From Cacajao melanocephalus (lineage: Eukaryota; Chordata; Mammalia; Primates; Pitheciidae), in NCBI GenBank assembly GCA_963573385.1, contig CAUYLG010065517.1, positions 183,951 to 247,950 on the forward strand: a stretch of DNA of 64,000 nt, in the 5' to 3' direction. Position 1 is the stretch's first letter; the number at the start of each line of letters is the position of its first letter. This document shows positions 46,546 to 57,560 of the stretch, one piece after another. Made by a program: the position numbers and the translations under genes. Under the pieces are notes generated by a model. It saw only the letters and a list, made by a program, of their open reading frames with translations. It was not told where the DNA came from and did not search any database.

Positions 46546-48506
46546 TACGGGAGGAGGTCTGCTCACAGATGGAGGAGAAGGAGTTCTCCAGGCAAAGATC
46601 CCAGGGCCGTGGAGGAGGGAACACAGTGAGAAAGGCAAGAGAGGGAGGATTTGAAAGCGACAGAGAACCCTGGCGGGTGAGTTGGGGCTGAGCCCCTTGG
46701 GCCGTCCGTTGCCTGGTGGAGCAGAGGCAGACCCGTGAGGGTGATTTTCAGAACTCTGAAAACATCTCACTGCCTGCGTTTGGGAGTGAGATGAAGACCC
46801 CCTGGGGTCCTGCTGATGTCACCAGTGTCGCAGGGCTCAGGGTGTCTCTGGCCCAGACCTGGCTGGAGAGAGAGCTGTGGGCGGAGGTGCACTGGGTGGG
46901 GGCTGGTGGGAGGGGCGGGCTGGCTTTCCCTCAGTCCCCAGGCCTAGTTAGAGAAGGTCACATGCAACAGCTTGGAAGTACTGGGAGGAAGTGTGAGCCC
47001 CAGCCCTGGCCGCCCTTGATCATGCGTGACAGGGACTTGAGAAAATCCCTAATTACAGCCATGTGGGGCTTGTCTGCCTTCTGAAGCCTGGCACTCATGT
47101 GCTCAATGCAAGGGTGTGACAAAGGTACTTCTGCCTCCCCAGGCAGAAGTCCTGCTGGCAGGATGTGCCCACCCTGGTTAGTGCTGCTGCAAAGAGGAGC
47201 CGAAGACCGTGAGAGACCCGAGGTGGTCCTTGGGGGGAGAAGAAATGGGTTTGGCCCCAAACCCTTCTGCTGCATTTTTCCCCTATCCCTGGGAAGCCAT
47301 GAGCGCTCACACTGCCCCTGTGAGCCTGCGTTCCCAAAGAGGCGAGCGCTGTTGCCAGGTGATATGTGACACGCTTGGGGAAAGAAAGTGGCGGCCAGAG
47401 ATGGCTGAAAGCGTTGTCACTGGCATCAAGTGCACGTCTCCAAGCCACATCACACAGCATCCCTTGATGTGAGGCCACATGGCAAAGCAGGCCGCGATCT
47501 CCCTCTGCCCTTTGCAAGCTCCTAAGACAGCAGGTTTTGCAGATATCTACGGCTCGGGAATTTCCTTGGCCAGGTCTAAAGAAATAAAGCAGCAGGCACA
47601 GAGAACAAAGCCAAGGCTTTCAAAAGACAAGGAACCAAAAACATTATTCAAAATAAAAGCAGTTTTCAAATGTCTCTGCCACTGGTAGTCTCATTTTTTA
47701 AATGTAGGAAATAGTCAGGTATTAAAATGACCAAAATAAAACAAGTGCCTCACAGGCTGAGACGGAAGGAGGAAGATAAAGAATGGAAACAGTTGCGGGT
47801 GTATTTGCTATGGGATTACATGTGTGCGTGTCTTGTTTTTCCCTTTTATATCTCTCTCTTCTGAAATATGTAGCAAGGAAAAGTTTAAGCTGTAAGAAGA
47901 AAACTTTTTCCAGTGACGTTTACCAAACTGTGGCCTGAGATCTATATTCACGTTCTAAAAAACCATGCCCAATTCCCCAGGCTAATAGCAGTCCCAGACC
48001 AAAGAGCAGCCCTCGTCTTGACCAAAGTGAAAAACTATCTCACCACCAAGTGACTAGAAACCATCCGTCTCCAGACCAGAGAGGAGACCTGTGGTCAGCA
48101 ACACTGCTCAGGAAATACTGGCCATTTATGACGTCCAGGTTCAGGAAGGAATTGGCCACCCTGGTCCCCTGGGAAGATGGGGCCATGCGCTGCTTCTGAA
48201 CAAGGATCACGATGGAAATGGCATCTGCTCCTGCAGGCCAGAGTTTAATTGCCTCCCGAGCGCGCTTTCCCTCTGCGACAGTGACCAACAGCGTTCGGTA
48301 CCCATCACTCCATCACCTGAATCCCAGAGTAAGAATGACATGGAATGGAGTCCCCCAGATAAGCTGTGATGAACATGTAATGTGCAGATGAAATCAACTG
48401 TGGTTTAAATTCCCTAAGTGTGAATTACATAGCACAAGTATATTTATCTTAATTGATACAACATAAATTTGTTTTTTAGCTGACCAGTAGCAGAAATCCA
48501 GTAAAC
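46546..48506. other. Unique DNA, no gene recognised
   Basis: GC-rich to about 47500 and AT-richer after it. A four-run G block lies at 46894-46919. Frames of 122 and 140 codons (46716-47084 plus, 47095-47517 minus) have no known domain. No repeat family is recognised. Confidence 0.5.
46894..46919 (+). other. G-quadruplex-forming candidate
   Basis: Five G-runs of three or more occur within 26 bases, separated by T, CTGGT, A and C. This satisfies the usual G3+N1-7 quadruplex pattern on the plus strand. Confidence 0.6.
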
Positions 48507-48569
48507 AGATGAATAAATTAATAAATGGATAGATAGATAGATCAGTGGATGGGTGGGTGGATAGATGGA
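48507..48569. repeat. Impure GATA/GATG short tandem repeat
   Basis: AATA words lead into GGATAGATAGATAGAT, then GGATGGGTGGGTGGATAGATGG. About 60 bases, impure. Confidence 0.85.
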
Positions 48570-49994
48570 ACTGGTCGATATGGCTCTTTGTTTATAAAAC
48601 TCAACCACAAACTTTGTCACTTCTCCAAAATAAAGCTCCTGCATGATAGGGACTCTGTGAATATTATTAAAATGAGAATGCTATTAGAAGCCAAGAGACG
48701 AGGTTGATTTTGACCTCTAGCTTAAGAATATTTGGTGCTGCTGTGTATAAGCTTTCCCCACCACAGACCAAAAAGGGCCTGCCATGAACACCTCAGGAAG
48801 GAAGGTCTTCAGCCTGCAGGCAACCCTGTTCGGGATAGGGATTCAGGTTATCCGAACTCCAACCAACGTGTGACCAATAACTCTTGTTACGTCTACAGCC
48901 TCAGCAAGAACACAAGCAAATATGCTTTCACTTTCCATAAAAAGCATTTCTATGATTGTTGATGCGCAGATACAAAGAGCCGAGCATGGAGAAAGAAGAG
49001 CAAGAGTTAAAACATACCTCAGTGAGCACCACAAGCCCTCACGCACCTGCCTGCCCTGGGTCGCCTTCTCCAGGTGCCCTCTTCAAAGTATCCCAAACCG
49101 GAGAAACAATATAACCAGTGACCAGCAGGGAGATTTCAGTTCCAGATCTAAGACCTGGGATGAAGTTAGGGAGAAAAGTGCTTTCCTTTTTTATCATCTA
49201 CTCCGAGGACGTTGACTGACACCTGAAATTGCTCAAAGGCTACAAAATCTAGCTTCGTTGTTTCCAGAACAGTCAAATCTGCATGTGAAATCATCAGAAA
49301 ATGGAGATTTGCCCCCGGGCAGGCAGGCTCTTCAATTTGCCGTTCAGGTGTAAAAAAAGGTCTCACTTTTTTACTTACCCGTTTTGTATAAATTTTTTAT
49401 TTTCTGTTGAGGATGATGTTTGATATTAAAAAAAAAAACTTTCCAGCTAAGGATGGCTTCTGGGTTTAGCCACTTCTTAGAAATAGCAAAGGGCTCAGTG
49501 GGATCATGCCTTTGATGTACAAACTAACGCATCCAGAGCCATTCCCGTCTATCTGGCCTGTACATCTCTAAAGGCAATATTCCTCTACCTTGACCAGTCC
49601 AGGGCCAGGTACCAGGCAACTAGGGACCACCAAAAGCCCCCTGAAATTATTCCAATTGGCCATTCCTAAATTGTTCGCTCTGCCTTGCTTTGCCTTTTCC
49701 ATTGAAACCAAAATAAGAGCTGAGGGCCAAGCTGTCTCCAGCTCCTGTCTTCTGCCACTTGACCAAAGCTCGGTGCTTCTTGTGTGGCCCTGAGTGGTGT
49801 CTGTTGGCCCCCTCTCTGGAACTGTGCATCGAAAATCCACTTTGTCTTTCTCTGTCTCCTACGTGGCGGCATCTGACTGATTATCTCCTAAAGAAACACA
49901 AAGCATTACCGTTTCTGATCTTTAAGGCCGATGAGAACGGCCATGCCCAGTGCTGTTGGGCAGGGCTACAGGCGGTCCGCACGGCTGTAGGGAA
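48570..49994. other. Unique DNA, no gene recognised
   Basis: A-runs lie at 49429-49438. The 97-codon frame (48922-49215 plus) and 114-codon frame (49759-50103 plus, running into LINE sequence) have no known domain. It holds the first copy (48940-48962) of an exact 23 bp direct repeat. Confidence 0.5.
48940..48962 (+). repeat. Exact 23 bp direct repeat, copy 1
   Basis: The word beginning AAAAGCATTTCTATGATTG recurs without mismatch at 50924-50946 in the same orientation. Similarity stops sharply on both sides of each copy. Confidence 0.9.
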
Positions 49995-50475
49995 AATGAA
50001 CTCCTGCAATCTTTCTGGAGGGCAAACATCAAGAAGGATTGCCAGCCTTTTACGTGTGCAGGCACTGCATCCTAACCATTCCAATGCTAGGAATTTATCC
50101 TAAGGACGTAATGAGTTAATTGCAAATATGAATATCCAAAAATGTTTATCACTGTTTTATATAAAATCATGAACGTTTGGAAACAGCTACCATGGACTAT
50201 GATAGGGGCTGGAATAAATAAACTTCGATGCCACACGCATCTGAATGCTAGGCAGCCATAAACCCTAAATTTGAGAAAAATATCAGGTGCCGTGGGAAAA
50301 TACTCACTGTATGATAAAGGCCTGTAAGGCTGTTGAAGACGGCTTCTGTATGATGCAGTTTAATTGTGCAAGACTGTATGTATACAACGCTGTTAACATC
50401 AACATGCTTTGTATTTTCAAATTCTTGACTATAAAAATCTGCTCGTCCAGAATCAGAAAAAAACGTGTACCACTT
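49995..50475 (+). mobile_element. Old L1/HAL1-type LINE 3' part, sense
   Basis: 'aatctttctggagggcaaac', 'aatgctaggaatttatccta', 'aggacgtaatgagttaattg', 'aatgtttatcactgttttat', 'gaacgtttggaaacagctac', 'tgctaggcagccataaaccc' and 'gtgggaaaatactcactgta' follow the old L1/HAL1 ORF2 end in order. No coding frame survives. Confidence 0.8.
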
Positions 50476-51825
50476 TTTTAATTGATGGGGAAGCAGACAC
50501 TGAATGATAGGAACCAACAGTTTTTGCAGTTATTGATAATTAATGCTGTCAATATTCAATGGCTCTCTCCAAGCACGCAGGTTAATTAACAAAACACCAT
50601 TGGTTTATTATCTTGTGAATCAAGACCCATTTTCTTGAGTGTAAAGGCTCTGGCATGGTGAAAACAGTGAACACAAGAGCTCAAGCAAGACTTGGTAAAA
50701 AAAAAACAGATCACTTTATAGATAAAGAACAAAGCCAAGGGGCTAGCAGGTGGGGATGAAGGATGGCCCCTTTTTCTTCTTTGTTAGAATTGATCATTGA
50801 TCATTGAGGGAACATGGAATTTGGGGGTTTGAGGGATTTATTTGTTTGTTATTTGTGGTGGGAAAAAAAAGAGTTTTCAAAATAGGCTTTAACATAGCCC
50901 TGCCTGGGGTCAAGCTGAACTGTAAAAGCATTTCTATGATTGTTGAGATCACTCAGTAGACTGAGTGTGAAGGGCTCTAGATCCCAAGACTGGGTCCAGA
51001 GGAGTCTTCATGCATATATGTGTAGGCAGCTCACACATCTCAGATCTCATGGAGCGATAATTAACTCCTAAACTCAGTTCCGATTTGTTCACCTGACCCT
51101 TACCACTCTCAACCTCCACTCATCAAAAATCTGGGCTGGATATACTCAGTGGTGTTAATTTGGTGTTAATTTATGTTCAGACATTAAGCAACGCTTATGG
51201 GATAAACTAAAGTCTTGTCCCTCCCTGGGCTGTGGGCAGAGTAGCCCACACAAACAGCATATCCCATTGCCAGCTGGCACCAGCTGCTGGGCCCCTGCTT
51301 CTGGGTGATAAGCACTGAAGGATATTACCATTACAGCAAGAACGCTTGTCATTCACTATAACCCCTTCGTGCATAACCCTTAAGCCACTTATCTCCTGGG
51401 CCACATCAGATGACTTCATCAGATGTAGACGTGTATTTACAAGCTCATTACCCAAGGCTTTTAAACCATCTCCACCCCCATTCCCTAGATAAAGCTGTTA
51501 ATGATGTGGCTTTCTCCAAGTCATTCTTACCCAGAAGACTGTGGAGAGTAAACATTCAGGCCAGACCAAATGTACTGTTGTCTTATATTTTGGTTTGGTT
51601 TGTTTTTCCTGTTTTCTAGTCAATTTCTGTGGCTCTCTTTTCTGGAGCCCAGCTTTGGAGGCATGCCCCGGTCCATGCACTCCAGACCATGCAATCAAAC
51701 ATGTTTGGGAGCTTCACTAAGAGGAGGTTGGAACCTGAGAGAGGTGCCTTCAGTGAAGCTGGAAGAGCCCCACCAGCACTGGGCCGTTGCTGTGGAGTTT
51801 GTGGAGACTGCTACCAATGAGATGA
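50476..51825. other. Unique DNA, AT-rich; no gene recognised
   Basis: It contains the second copy of the exact 23 bp repeat (50924-50946) and a small palindrome CACTCAG-TAGA-CTGAGTG at 50951-50968. Frames of 65-82 codons around 51155-51455 have no known domain. No repeat family is recognised. Confidence 0.5.
50924..50946 (+). repeat. Exact 23 bp direct repeat, copy 2
   Basis: Identical to 48940-48962. It is preceded by 'caagctgaactgt', with no A-rich run before it, so it does not look like the target-site duplication of a LINE-mobilised insertion. Confidence 0.9.
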
Positions 51826-51958
51826 TAATAATAATAAAGATACAGCTAAAGCTACAGTGGATCAAAGGCTTAGGCTGTATCCAGCTTTGTTTTAAGCACT
51901 TTACACAATTCATCTCATATAAGGCTCCAAATAACATCACTGAAGACAAGATTTTATT
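51826..51958 (-). mobile_element. MIR SINE, antisense
   Basis: 'aataataataaagatacagc', 'ctttgttttaagcactttac', 'acaattcatctcatataagg' and 'aataacatcactgaagacaa' follow the antisense MIR 3' half in order ('...ctgttctaagcgctttacatgtattaactcatttaatcctcaca'). Confidence 0.7.
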
Positions 51959-52090
51959 CTAGACCCACATAATTTAGAGGATAGACAGAATCCAAGAACT
52001 TTCAAAACACCATTGGAAAAATGATATGCAATATAATACATATTACATGATGCATTGTGGGATTGTTGTTATCGTCATGTTACAGAAAAC

Positions 52091-52835
52091 TAGCTCAACA
52101 TGGTAAAGGTTATATATTTTAAAAACCCACAGTTAACATCATACTCAATGATGAAAGACATTAGATGAAAAAGATTTCATTAGATGAAATATTTTCCTCT
52201 AAGATCAGGCAGAAGAAAGGGATGCCCACTTTCACTACTGTTTCTCAACATTGTATGGGAAGACTGAGCCAGAGGAATGAATCAAGAAGAATAAATAAAA
52301 GGACATCCAAATTGGCAAAGAAGAAATAAAATTATCTCTGCTCACAGATGACATGATCTTTTACATAGAAAATCTTTTGGAACACATACATATGCACACA
52401 CACACACACACACACTCACACACTTTAGTACCCTGAAGTGTTTCTAGTTCTTTCAAATAAAGTTAGGTTGTTGATGTCAGATCTTCTGTTTCAATGTGTT
52501 TACAGCTATAAATGTTTTTAAGTTAAAACCAAAAAACCGAATTCAGCAGGATAGAAAATTCAGAACGTTACAAGATTCAAAATTGCGTGCAAAAATCAGT
52601 TGCATTCCTATACATTAACAATGAATAATCTGAAAAGGAAATTAAGGAAACAATCCCATTGGCAATAGCATCAGAATAAATATTTTATTCCAAGAATAAA
52701 ATACTTAGAAGCAAACATAAGAAGGTTTAAGATTTGTACGCTGAAAGCTAAAACAAAAACAAACTGATTTAAAAATTAGTAAAGGAGTTGAGCAGACATT
52801 TCTCAAAAAAAAAACAAATATACACAAATAAACTT
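52091..52835 (+). mobile_element. L1 ORF2 fragment, sense, interrupted
   Basis: The left part (52091-52380) follows L1 ORF2: 'aacccacagttaacatcata', 'ctcaatgatgaaagacatta', 'gaaagggatgcccactttca', 'atctctgctcacagatgaca', 'tgatcttttacatagaaaat'. A (CA)n tract and about 100 unmatched bases follow. From 52530 the ORF2 order resumes ('gttgcattcctatacattaa', 'ggaaattaaggaaacaatcc', 'cagacatttctcaaa'). The reading frame is broken. Its right part overlaps in consensus with the start of the L1 at 4792, so the two are separate insertions. Confidence 0.88.
52395..52423. repeat. (CA)n microsatellite
   Basis: About nine pure CA units plus CACTCACACAC, lying inside the interrupted L1. Confidence 0.95.
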
Positions 52836-52879
52836 TACAGGATTTTTCCAGTCTTGGTGAGAACAGGCAGTATTCAGAG

Positions 52880-53365
52880 CTCTGAGTAAGCTTGGAGCAT
52901 TGCTTGATCTAAATCTTTCAGATATTCTTTCCCCAGCCTTTAACAAATTTTTCTCACGTATGAACCCATTAATAATTTGCTATTTGAGGGGACCCTCTGC
53001 ACATCTCCAGAGCTCTCTTGCCCGCTGCCTCCATGGATGTGTCCCCTCTTTGGCATTCCTCCTATCGGTTCTAGCCAGCTGGTTCTCCCTGGACTCTCCG
53101 CTCTATCTCTTCAACTCAGAGTCCACCAGGCTCCAGCTGGGCTCTCCTTGTATGGCAGTCTGGAAACTCTCAAGGCAGTAGCTGGGGCAATCATACGAGC
53201 TTCCTCATTCCTTTCCTGTCTCTCAGGGCTTACTGTCCTCCACTGTCTGATGTTCCCTGTCTTGAAACTGTCATTTTATTTATTTTGTCTAGTTTTTTGG
53301 TTTTGGTTTTGTTTTGTTTTCAGTTAGGAATATAAATCCAATCCCTGTTACTCCATCTTGCCCAG
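52880..53365 (-). mobile_element. Possible old LINE segment, antisense
   Basis: The right end ('tttgtctagttttttgg' and 'tccctgttactccatcttgc') resembles a stretch I associate with old LINE elements read in antisense, and the T/G-rich run at 53285-53322 suits that. I cannot name the family, and the left part is unassigned. A 116-codon plus-strand frame (52977-53327) crosses it. Confidence 0.3.
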
Positions 53366-54044
53366 AAACAGTTCTGCCCATGAATCTTTATACTAGGATG
53401 AAAAACAATCTTTCCGAAGGAAAGGAAGTAATTTTGGTGAGAGCTTTTCTTCCCCAGCGACATTTCAAAAGACGTGTGGCCACGCATATAGTGGGATCTC
53501 CTGATAGGGAACTCTATCTCTGCTTGGTATCCAAGGAGAGGACCTATGGCATGAAAGCAAAGGTTTCTCTAAGTTGATGCTGCAGGAAGGAGTCTCCCCA
53601 AGAGCCAGAGGAGGCAGCCCCAATGTTCAAAACCGCTCACCTTTCACATGTGAGCTCTTTTAGTTGCCATGGAGGAAACTGCTTCCCCTGGATGGAGAAG
53701 TTAAAGCCTTTCATTAGTAAGACGGGGCCGTCCATTCATTCATCCCCGCAAGCCTGGGGTTAAATCACTGTCATCAGCTCATCCTTGGGGACAACTGAAT
53801 CCAATCTTTTTGCCTTTACAGAGAAACAAAACGTCACATAATGCTAAGGTAAACAAAAACCTACCTATCATGAGGTCAACATTTCCAGGAGCCCTAGCAG
53901 TTACAGCAGTGCCGGAGAGGACTTTACAGAAGACAGGGAGGCCAGAAGGAAGACACAAAAGACTCCAAGCCCATTCCTCCTTCAGTCAAAGCTGCTCATT
54001 TTGTATATGAAGAAGATTTCATCTGAAAAATCACTGATTTGATT
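53366..54044. other. Unique DNA, no gene recognised
   Basis: An 87-codon plus-strand frame (53314-53577) has no known domain and begins in the putative LINE segment. No repeat family is recognised. Confidence 0.5.
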
Positions 54045-54170
54045 CAACTGCTGCAATTTTCAGATGCAGAAGAAAAACCTGTAAGACTTACCCAGGGTAA
54101 GGCAGGACGTTTAACATCCAGCCTGTGCTCAGAACCCCAATCTCCTGTACCTCTGTGCAATGCTTTTACA
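54045..54170 (-). mobile_element. Possible MIR SINE, antisense, diverged
   Basis: 'gcaattttcagatgcagaag' followed by 'acttacccagggtaaggcag' and 'ccagcctgtgctcagaaccc' resembles the antisense MIR order ('cattttacagatgaggaaac..acttgcccaaggtcac..gctagtaagtgg..'). Divergence leaves doubt. Confidence 0.42.
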
Positions 54171-55039
54171 TCTGGGTCACAGAAGGATGCTGGTGAGCAG
54201 AACAGAGGCCACAGGGGTGGAAATCCCTGATTCCTAAGGCAAGATAATGTGGACGTCACAGAGTTGACATGAGGAACCAAGAGGCAGATGGAAGCAGAAT
54301 GCTTTGTGAGACAAGAAGCGACACAAACCCCAGGAATTTACAGCAGCTGTTCGTACCCCCCTGACCACTGTCACTCAGCTGGGCTGACAATTCCTAGCAA
54401 AATCCAGCGTGGCCCGGGACGCGGACAGCCCAGTCAGGGCATTTTAATTTTGTCTTGACAATGGTTTTCTTTACAGCAGTTTGATGTGGAGATAGCTCTC
54501 TTTCTACCATATGACTTCAAAGAAGCTGTGGGTGACTTGCAAGCTGAGTCCTTCCCAAGGTTGGGCCTACAAGAGGAAAGGGAACACGGGAAGGGAGGAT
54601 GCTGAGCGTCTCTGTGAGCCGGGGACTCTCAGAGAAAGGTCTGTGTTTCCCGAGAGCATGGGAATACCTGTCTGCTTCCTCGAAGCTGACCCAGAACTCA
54701 AATGCACTGCCTGTGAGGCCCCAGAGCAGAGCTTCACAGACACCAAAGAACAGGTTTCCCGTGATTTCTGATCACTCTGCAATTAAGTTCAAAATCAATG
54801 GGAAAAAATGTATGTTCCTTTTGGTATAGACAGTTCTGTGAACACATGAGGTTTGTACAGTCCCAGGACCCAACACCAAAGGTTCTGGGTGAACCCCTGA
54901 TTGAGTGGTTATTGATTGACTAACAGACTGATGTTTTCGCTTGATTGTATTTGTTGGCGTGAAACCTGTAACCATCTTATGAGTTCTGCCAGACAGGAAA
55001 GAAGCTCAGCAAAGCACCTGTTTGTTTGTTTTTAATTTA
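54171..55039. other. Unique DNA, no gene recognised
   Basis: Frames of 71-86 codons on both strands (54511-54829) overlap without known domains. No repeat is recognised. Confidence 0.5.
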
Positions 55040-55125
55040 TCATCTACACAAAATCTCTACATTTTTATAAACTATTGTAGAGGAGTTTTAGGTTCACAGA
55101 AAAATTAAGCAGAATCTTTTTTAAA
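55040..55125 (-). mobile_element. Short old L1 fragment, antisense
   Basis: 'gtagaggagttttaggttca' and 'cagaaaaattaagcagaat' match a stretch commonly seen in antisense L1 sequences ('gagcagttttaggttcacagcaaaattgagcaga'). Confidence 0.45.
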
Positions 55126-56121
55126 ATATAAAACATATTGGAAGTAAAGTAAGCCTCAATGTTAGACCCAGTAAACAACTCCCAGGCATGCAATTTAGAA
55201 GTCTGTGCCTTCATTCACACTTCTCCTCAACAAACGTGTGGTGAGGACGGTGTTGTGCGAGGTGCCCGGACGACGGGAGGACTGACCCACAGCCGTGTGC
55301 AGGGTGACAGGGTGCAGGAAGTGCGCAGTGGTGTCTGCACTTGAGGCTGTGGAATTTGGAGGCCAGGCCAGCCACCCGATGGGAGGAATCCACCCGATAC
55401 CGATGTGCAGTGTGAAGCCCCTTCTGCCGTGTACTGAAGCCGAGACGATGTAAGCCCGGGCAGACAGGTGCATGGTGGGGGACATCCTCAAGGGCAGGGC
55501 ATCTGGGTCCCGTGAACATACTCAGGGACCAAACCTCAGCCCTCGTAGGGGAAAGGCTCTCCCAGTTCCACACAGCATCAACACAGATGGTCCAGGACAG
55601 CCCCCAGCGACTTGTGTCTAAGCCCTAGGGACTTCTGCAGCAAGGTGACAAAACAGAAAAGGCTGCTTTATTCTACATTATCAGGGTGTAGCAATCACAG
55701 TTTGAGGCCTGGCCTCCCAGGGAGCCTGAGGAGTGGCCGGCTTCCTCCAGAGTTGGCAGGCCGGGTATCGGAGCAGCTCCTACAAGGAGAAGCATGACAC
55801 CTGGTGGCGATCAAGGACCCGACAGCCAGGCCCCAACCCGGACACGCCACAGGGAGCGGGGAGCTACCTCAGGGACCCCATGTGCCCAGTAGGGGTGCGG
55901 CAGGAAGCAGTGACAGCCATGGGATTTGACAAGACCATGAGCACACGTGAGGGTCCCTCCTTAACCTGCCAGAAATACTGGAGAGAATTTTATAGAGCCA
56001 ACATCCAAAAAGACCAGGTGGGGGAAGAAGCCATGGAATCATGGAATCGGGCTGCTCTTTACGGCAATGATCCCAACAGGTGGAGAGATGGCCAAAAGTG
56101 TAATTTAGTGTTGTTACGTTG
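55126..56121. other. Unique DNA, no gene recognised
   Basis: A 130-codon plus-strand frame (55733-56125) and a 120-codon minus-strand frame (55211-55573) show no domain I know. A small local repeat 'catggaatcatggaatc' lies at about 56032-56048. No repeat family is recognised. Confidence 0.5.
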
Positions 56122-56310
56122 TTAACCGGCATGGTCTTTGGGGTCAGACACATCTTCTGATCAAACTGCACCACATGTGAGCTGTGTCACTGTCACAGGT
56201 AAGTTATTCAATCTCCCTCACTCCATTTTCTCCATCTGTTGAATGATAAGCTACTATCTATCTCTTGGGGCTGATCTGAAATTAAATGACACCCAATTTC
56301 CAGGACTTAG
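56122..56310 (+). mobile_element. MIR SINE, sense, near full length
   Basis: 'gcatggtctttggggtcaga', 'aactgcaccacatgtgagct', 'gtaagttattcaatctccct', 'ccattttctccatctgttga', 'tctcttggggctgatctgaa' and 'attaaatgacac' follow MIR in order. Confidence 0.8.
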
Positions 56311-56884
56311 AAGAACAGATCAGCTGCTCAGTAAGAGGCATCCAGGGTTTTCGCAAGCAGTTGTAGCGGAATTGTTCTAGCTCAGACAAAGACACAAACC
56401 GCAGGTCGGCATGAAGGGGATGTGCTAGCTGCTCGGTAGGGGTCAAAGGGTAACTCCCAGCTGGGCTTTGAAGGCTTAAGGAGTTTATTCTTAGCTAAAC
56501 TTTAGGAGTTCCTCCAAAGCAGGTGAGGAGGGGAAGGTTGCTACAGGCAGGGGGAGGCATGAAGGCCAAGTAACAGGAAACAGCATGGAACTTCAGAGAG
56601 CTCCCCGCCCTCCAAGGAGACAGAGGGAAGAAGGGTGGGCTTCTGACAACAGAGTGGAACACAGAAGACAGGACAGGCCTCTCGCCGTGTGTGGGGAGAG
56701 CTGGGGAGTGCTGGTTTCAGGCATAGAAATAGTTTCCCTTTTCAACAAAGCAACTCACTAAATGTATAGCCAAGATATCAACTCAAACCCCAAGTCCCAC
56801 AATGTCCCCAGGATTTCTGCCCATCCGCTGACACCTGTGATTTCATGGCGACTCCCACTCTGAGCTCCAGTCTTGAGCACTTGG
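56311..56884. other. Unique DNA, no gene recognised
   Basis: No repeat family or exon is recognised. A tiny antisense L2 tip follows at 56885-56945. Confidence 0.5.
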
Positions 56885-56945
56885 CTTCACTCATCCATTC
56901 TTCTCATTCATCGTTATTATTCAGCCAGTATGTATTGAGGCTGTG
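56885..56945 (-). mobile_element. L2 LINE tip, antisense
   Basis: 'cttcactcatccattcttct' and 'attcagccagtatgtattga' match the antisense L2 terminus. It is short, so the call is tentative. Confidence 0.5.
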
Positions 56946-56962
56946 GGAGTTGGTCATAAAAA

Positions 56963-57370
56963 TTGTGTCATTCTTATTGCACCTGGGTTAAACGGAGTCA
57001 AGAGGCCTGGGGAATGCACACAGGGCACAAAATATTGCTCCAAAAATGTAATTGTCTGCAAGCCTGGCTGCAGAAACTGCCTATAACGTGAAACCAGTCT
57101 CATCTCATGGCTACTAAAACACCCTGCTGTGACTCTAAGACTAGTTTTACCCACTGCCATCACTCACCAAGCAGAGCCTGCCGGCTCCCCAAAACTTTAC
57201 AATGCCAAAGAACATTCTGGAAAAAAAATCTAACATTTTATCTTTTTAAAAAGCCTCCAACCTCTTTGTTCTTTGGACATCATACTGAAGACTACCCCAT
57301 CTATGTGTATGCCCTTCATTGCAATTCTCGCGTCCCAAATAAAGTGTTACATTTAAGACATTCATCTCTA
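56963..57370 (+). repeat. LTR-like dispersed repeat, copy 2
   Basis: This is the second copy of the element at 8424, same orientation, about 48.5 kb away. It has 'ttttaaaaagcc' at 57244 where copy 1 has 'tataaaacct', and an AATAAA at 57338, as a polyadenylation signal of an LTR would be. No flanking retroviral genes are present. Family unassigned. Confidence 0.6.
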
Positions 57371-57377
57371 CATTTTT

Positions 57378-57560
57378 ATTCTAGCTTCAGCAGTGCCTGC
57401 TATGTGTCAGGCATGGGCCTAACAATAACAATAAAACAATAAAAATTTCCCTGATGGAGGTGACATTCTAGTCGGGGGTGGAAGGTGGGGTATAGAGAGA
57501 CAGCAAATAAACAGAAAGCAAAATATATTGAATGTCAGATGATGATCAATGCCATGAAGA
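57378..57560 (-). mobile_element. L2 LINE 3' end, antisense
   Basis: 'agtgcctgctatgtgtcagg', 'catgggcctaacaataacaa', 'aaatttccctgatggaggtg' and 'acattctagtcgggggtgga' match the antisense L2 tail. It abuts the LTR-like copy on its left. Confidence 0.75.

Noticed and set aside
48963..50923. The 2 kb interval between the exact 23 bp repeats as a retrotransposed insertion
   Set aside because: No poly-A lies before the right copy and no poly-T after the left copy, and the interval does not begin or end with an element boundary.
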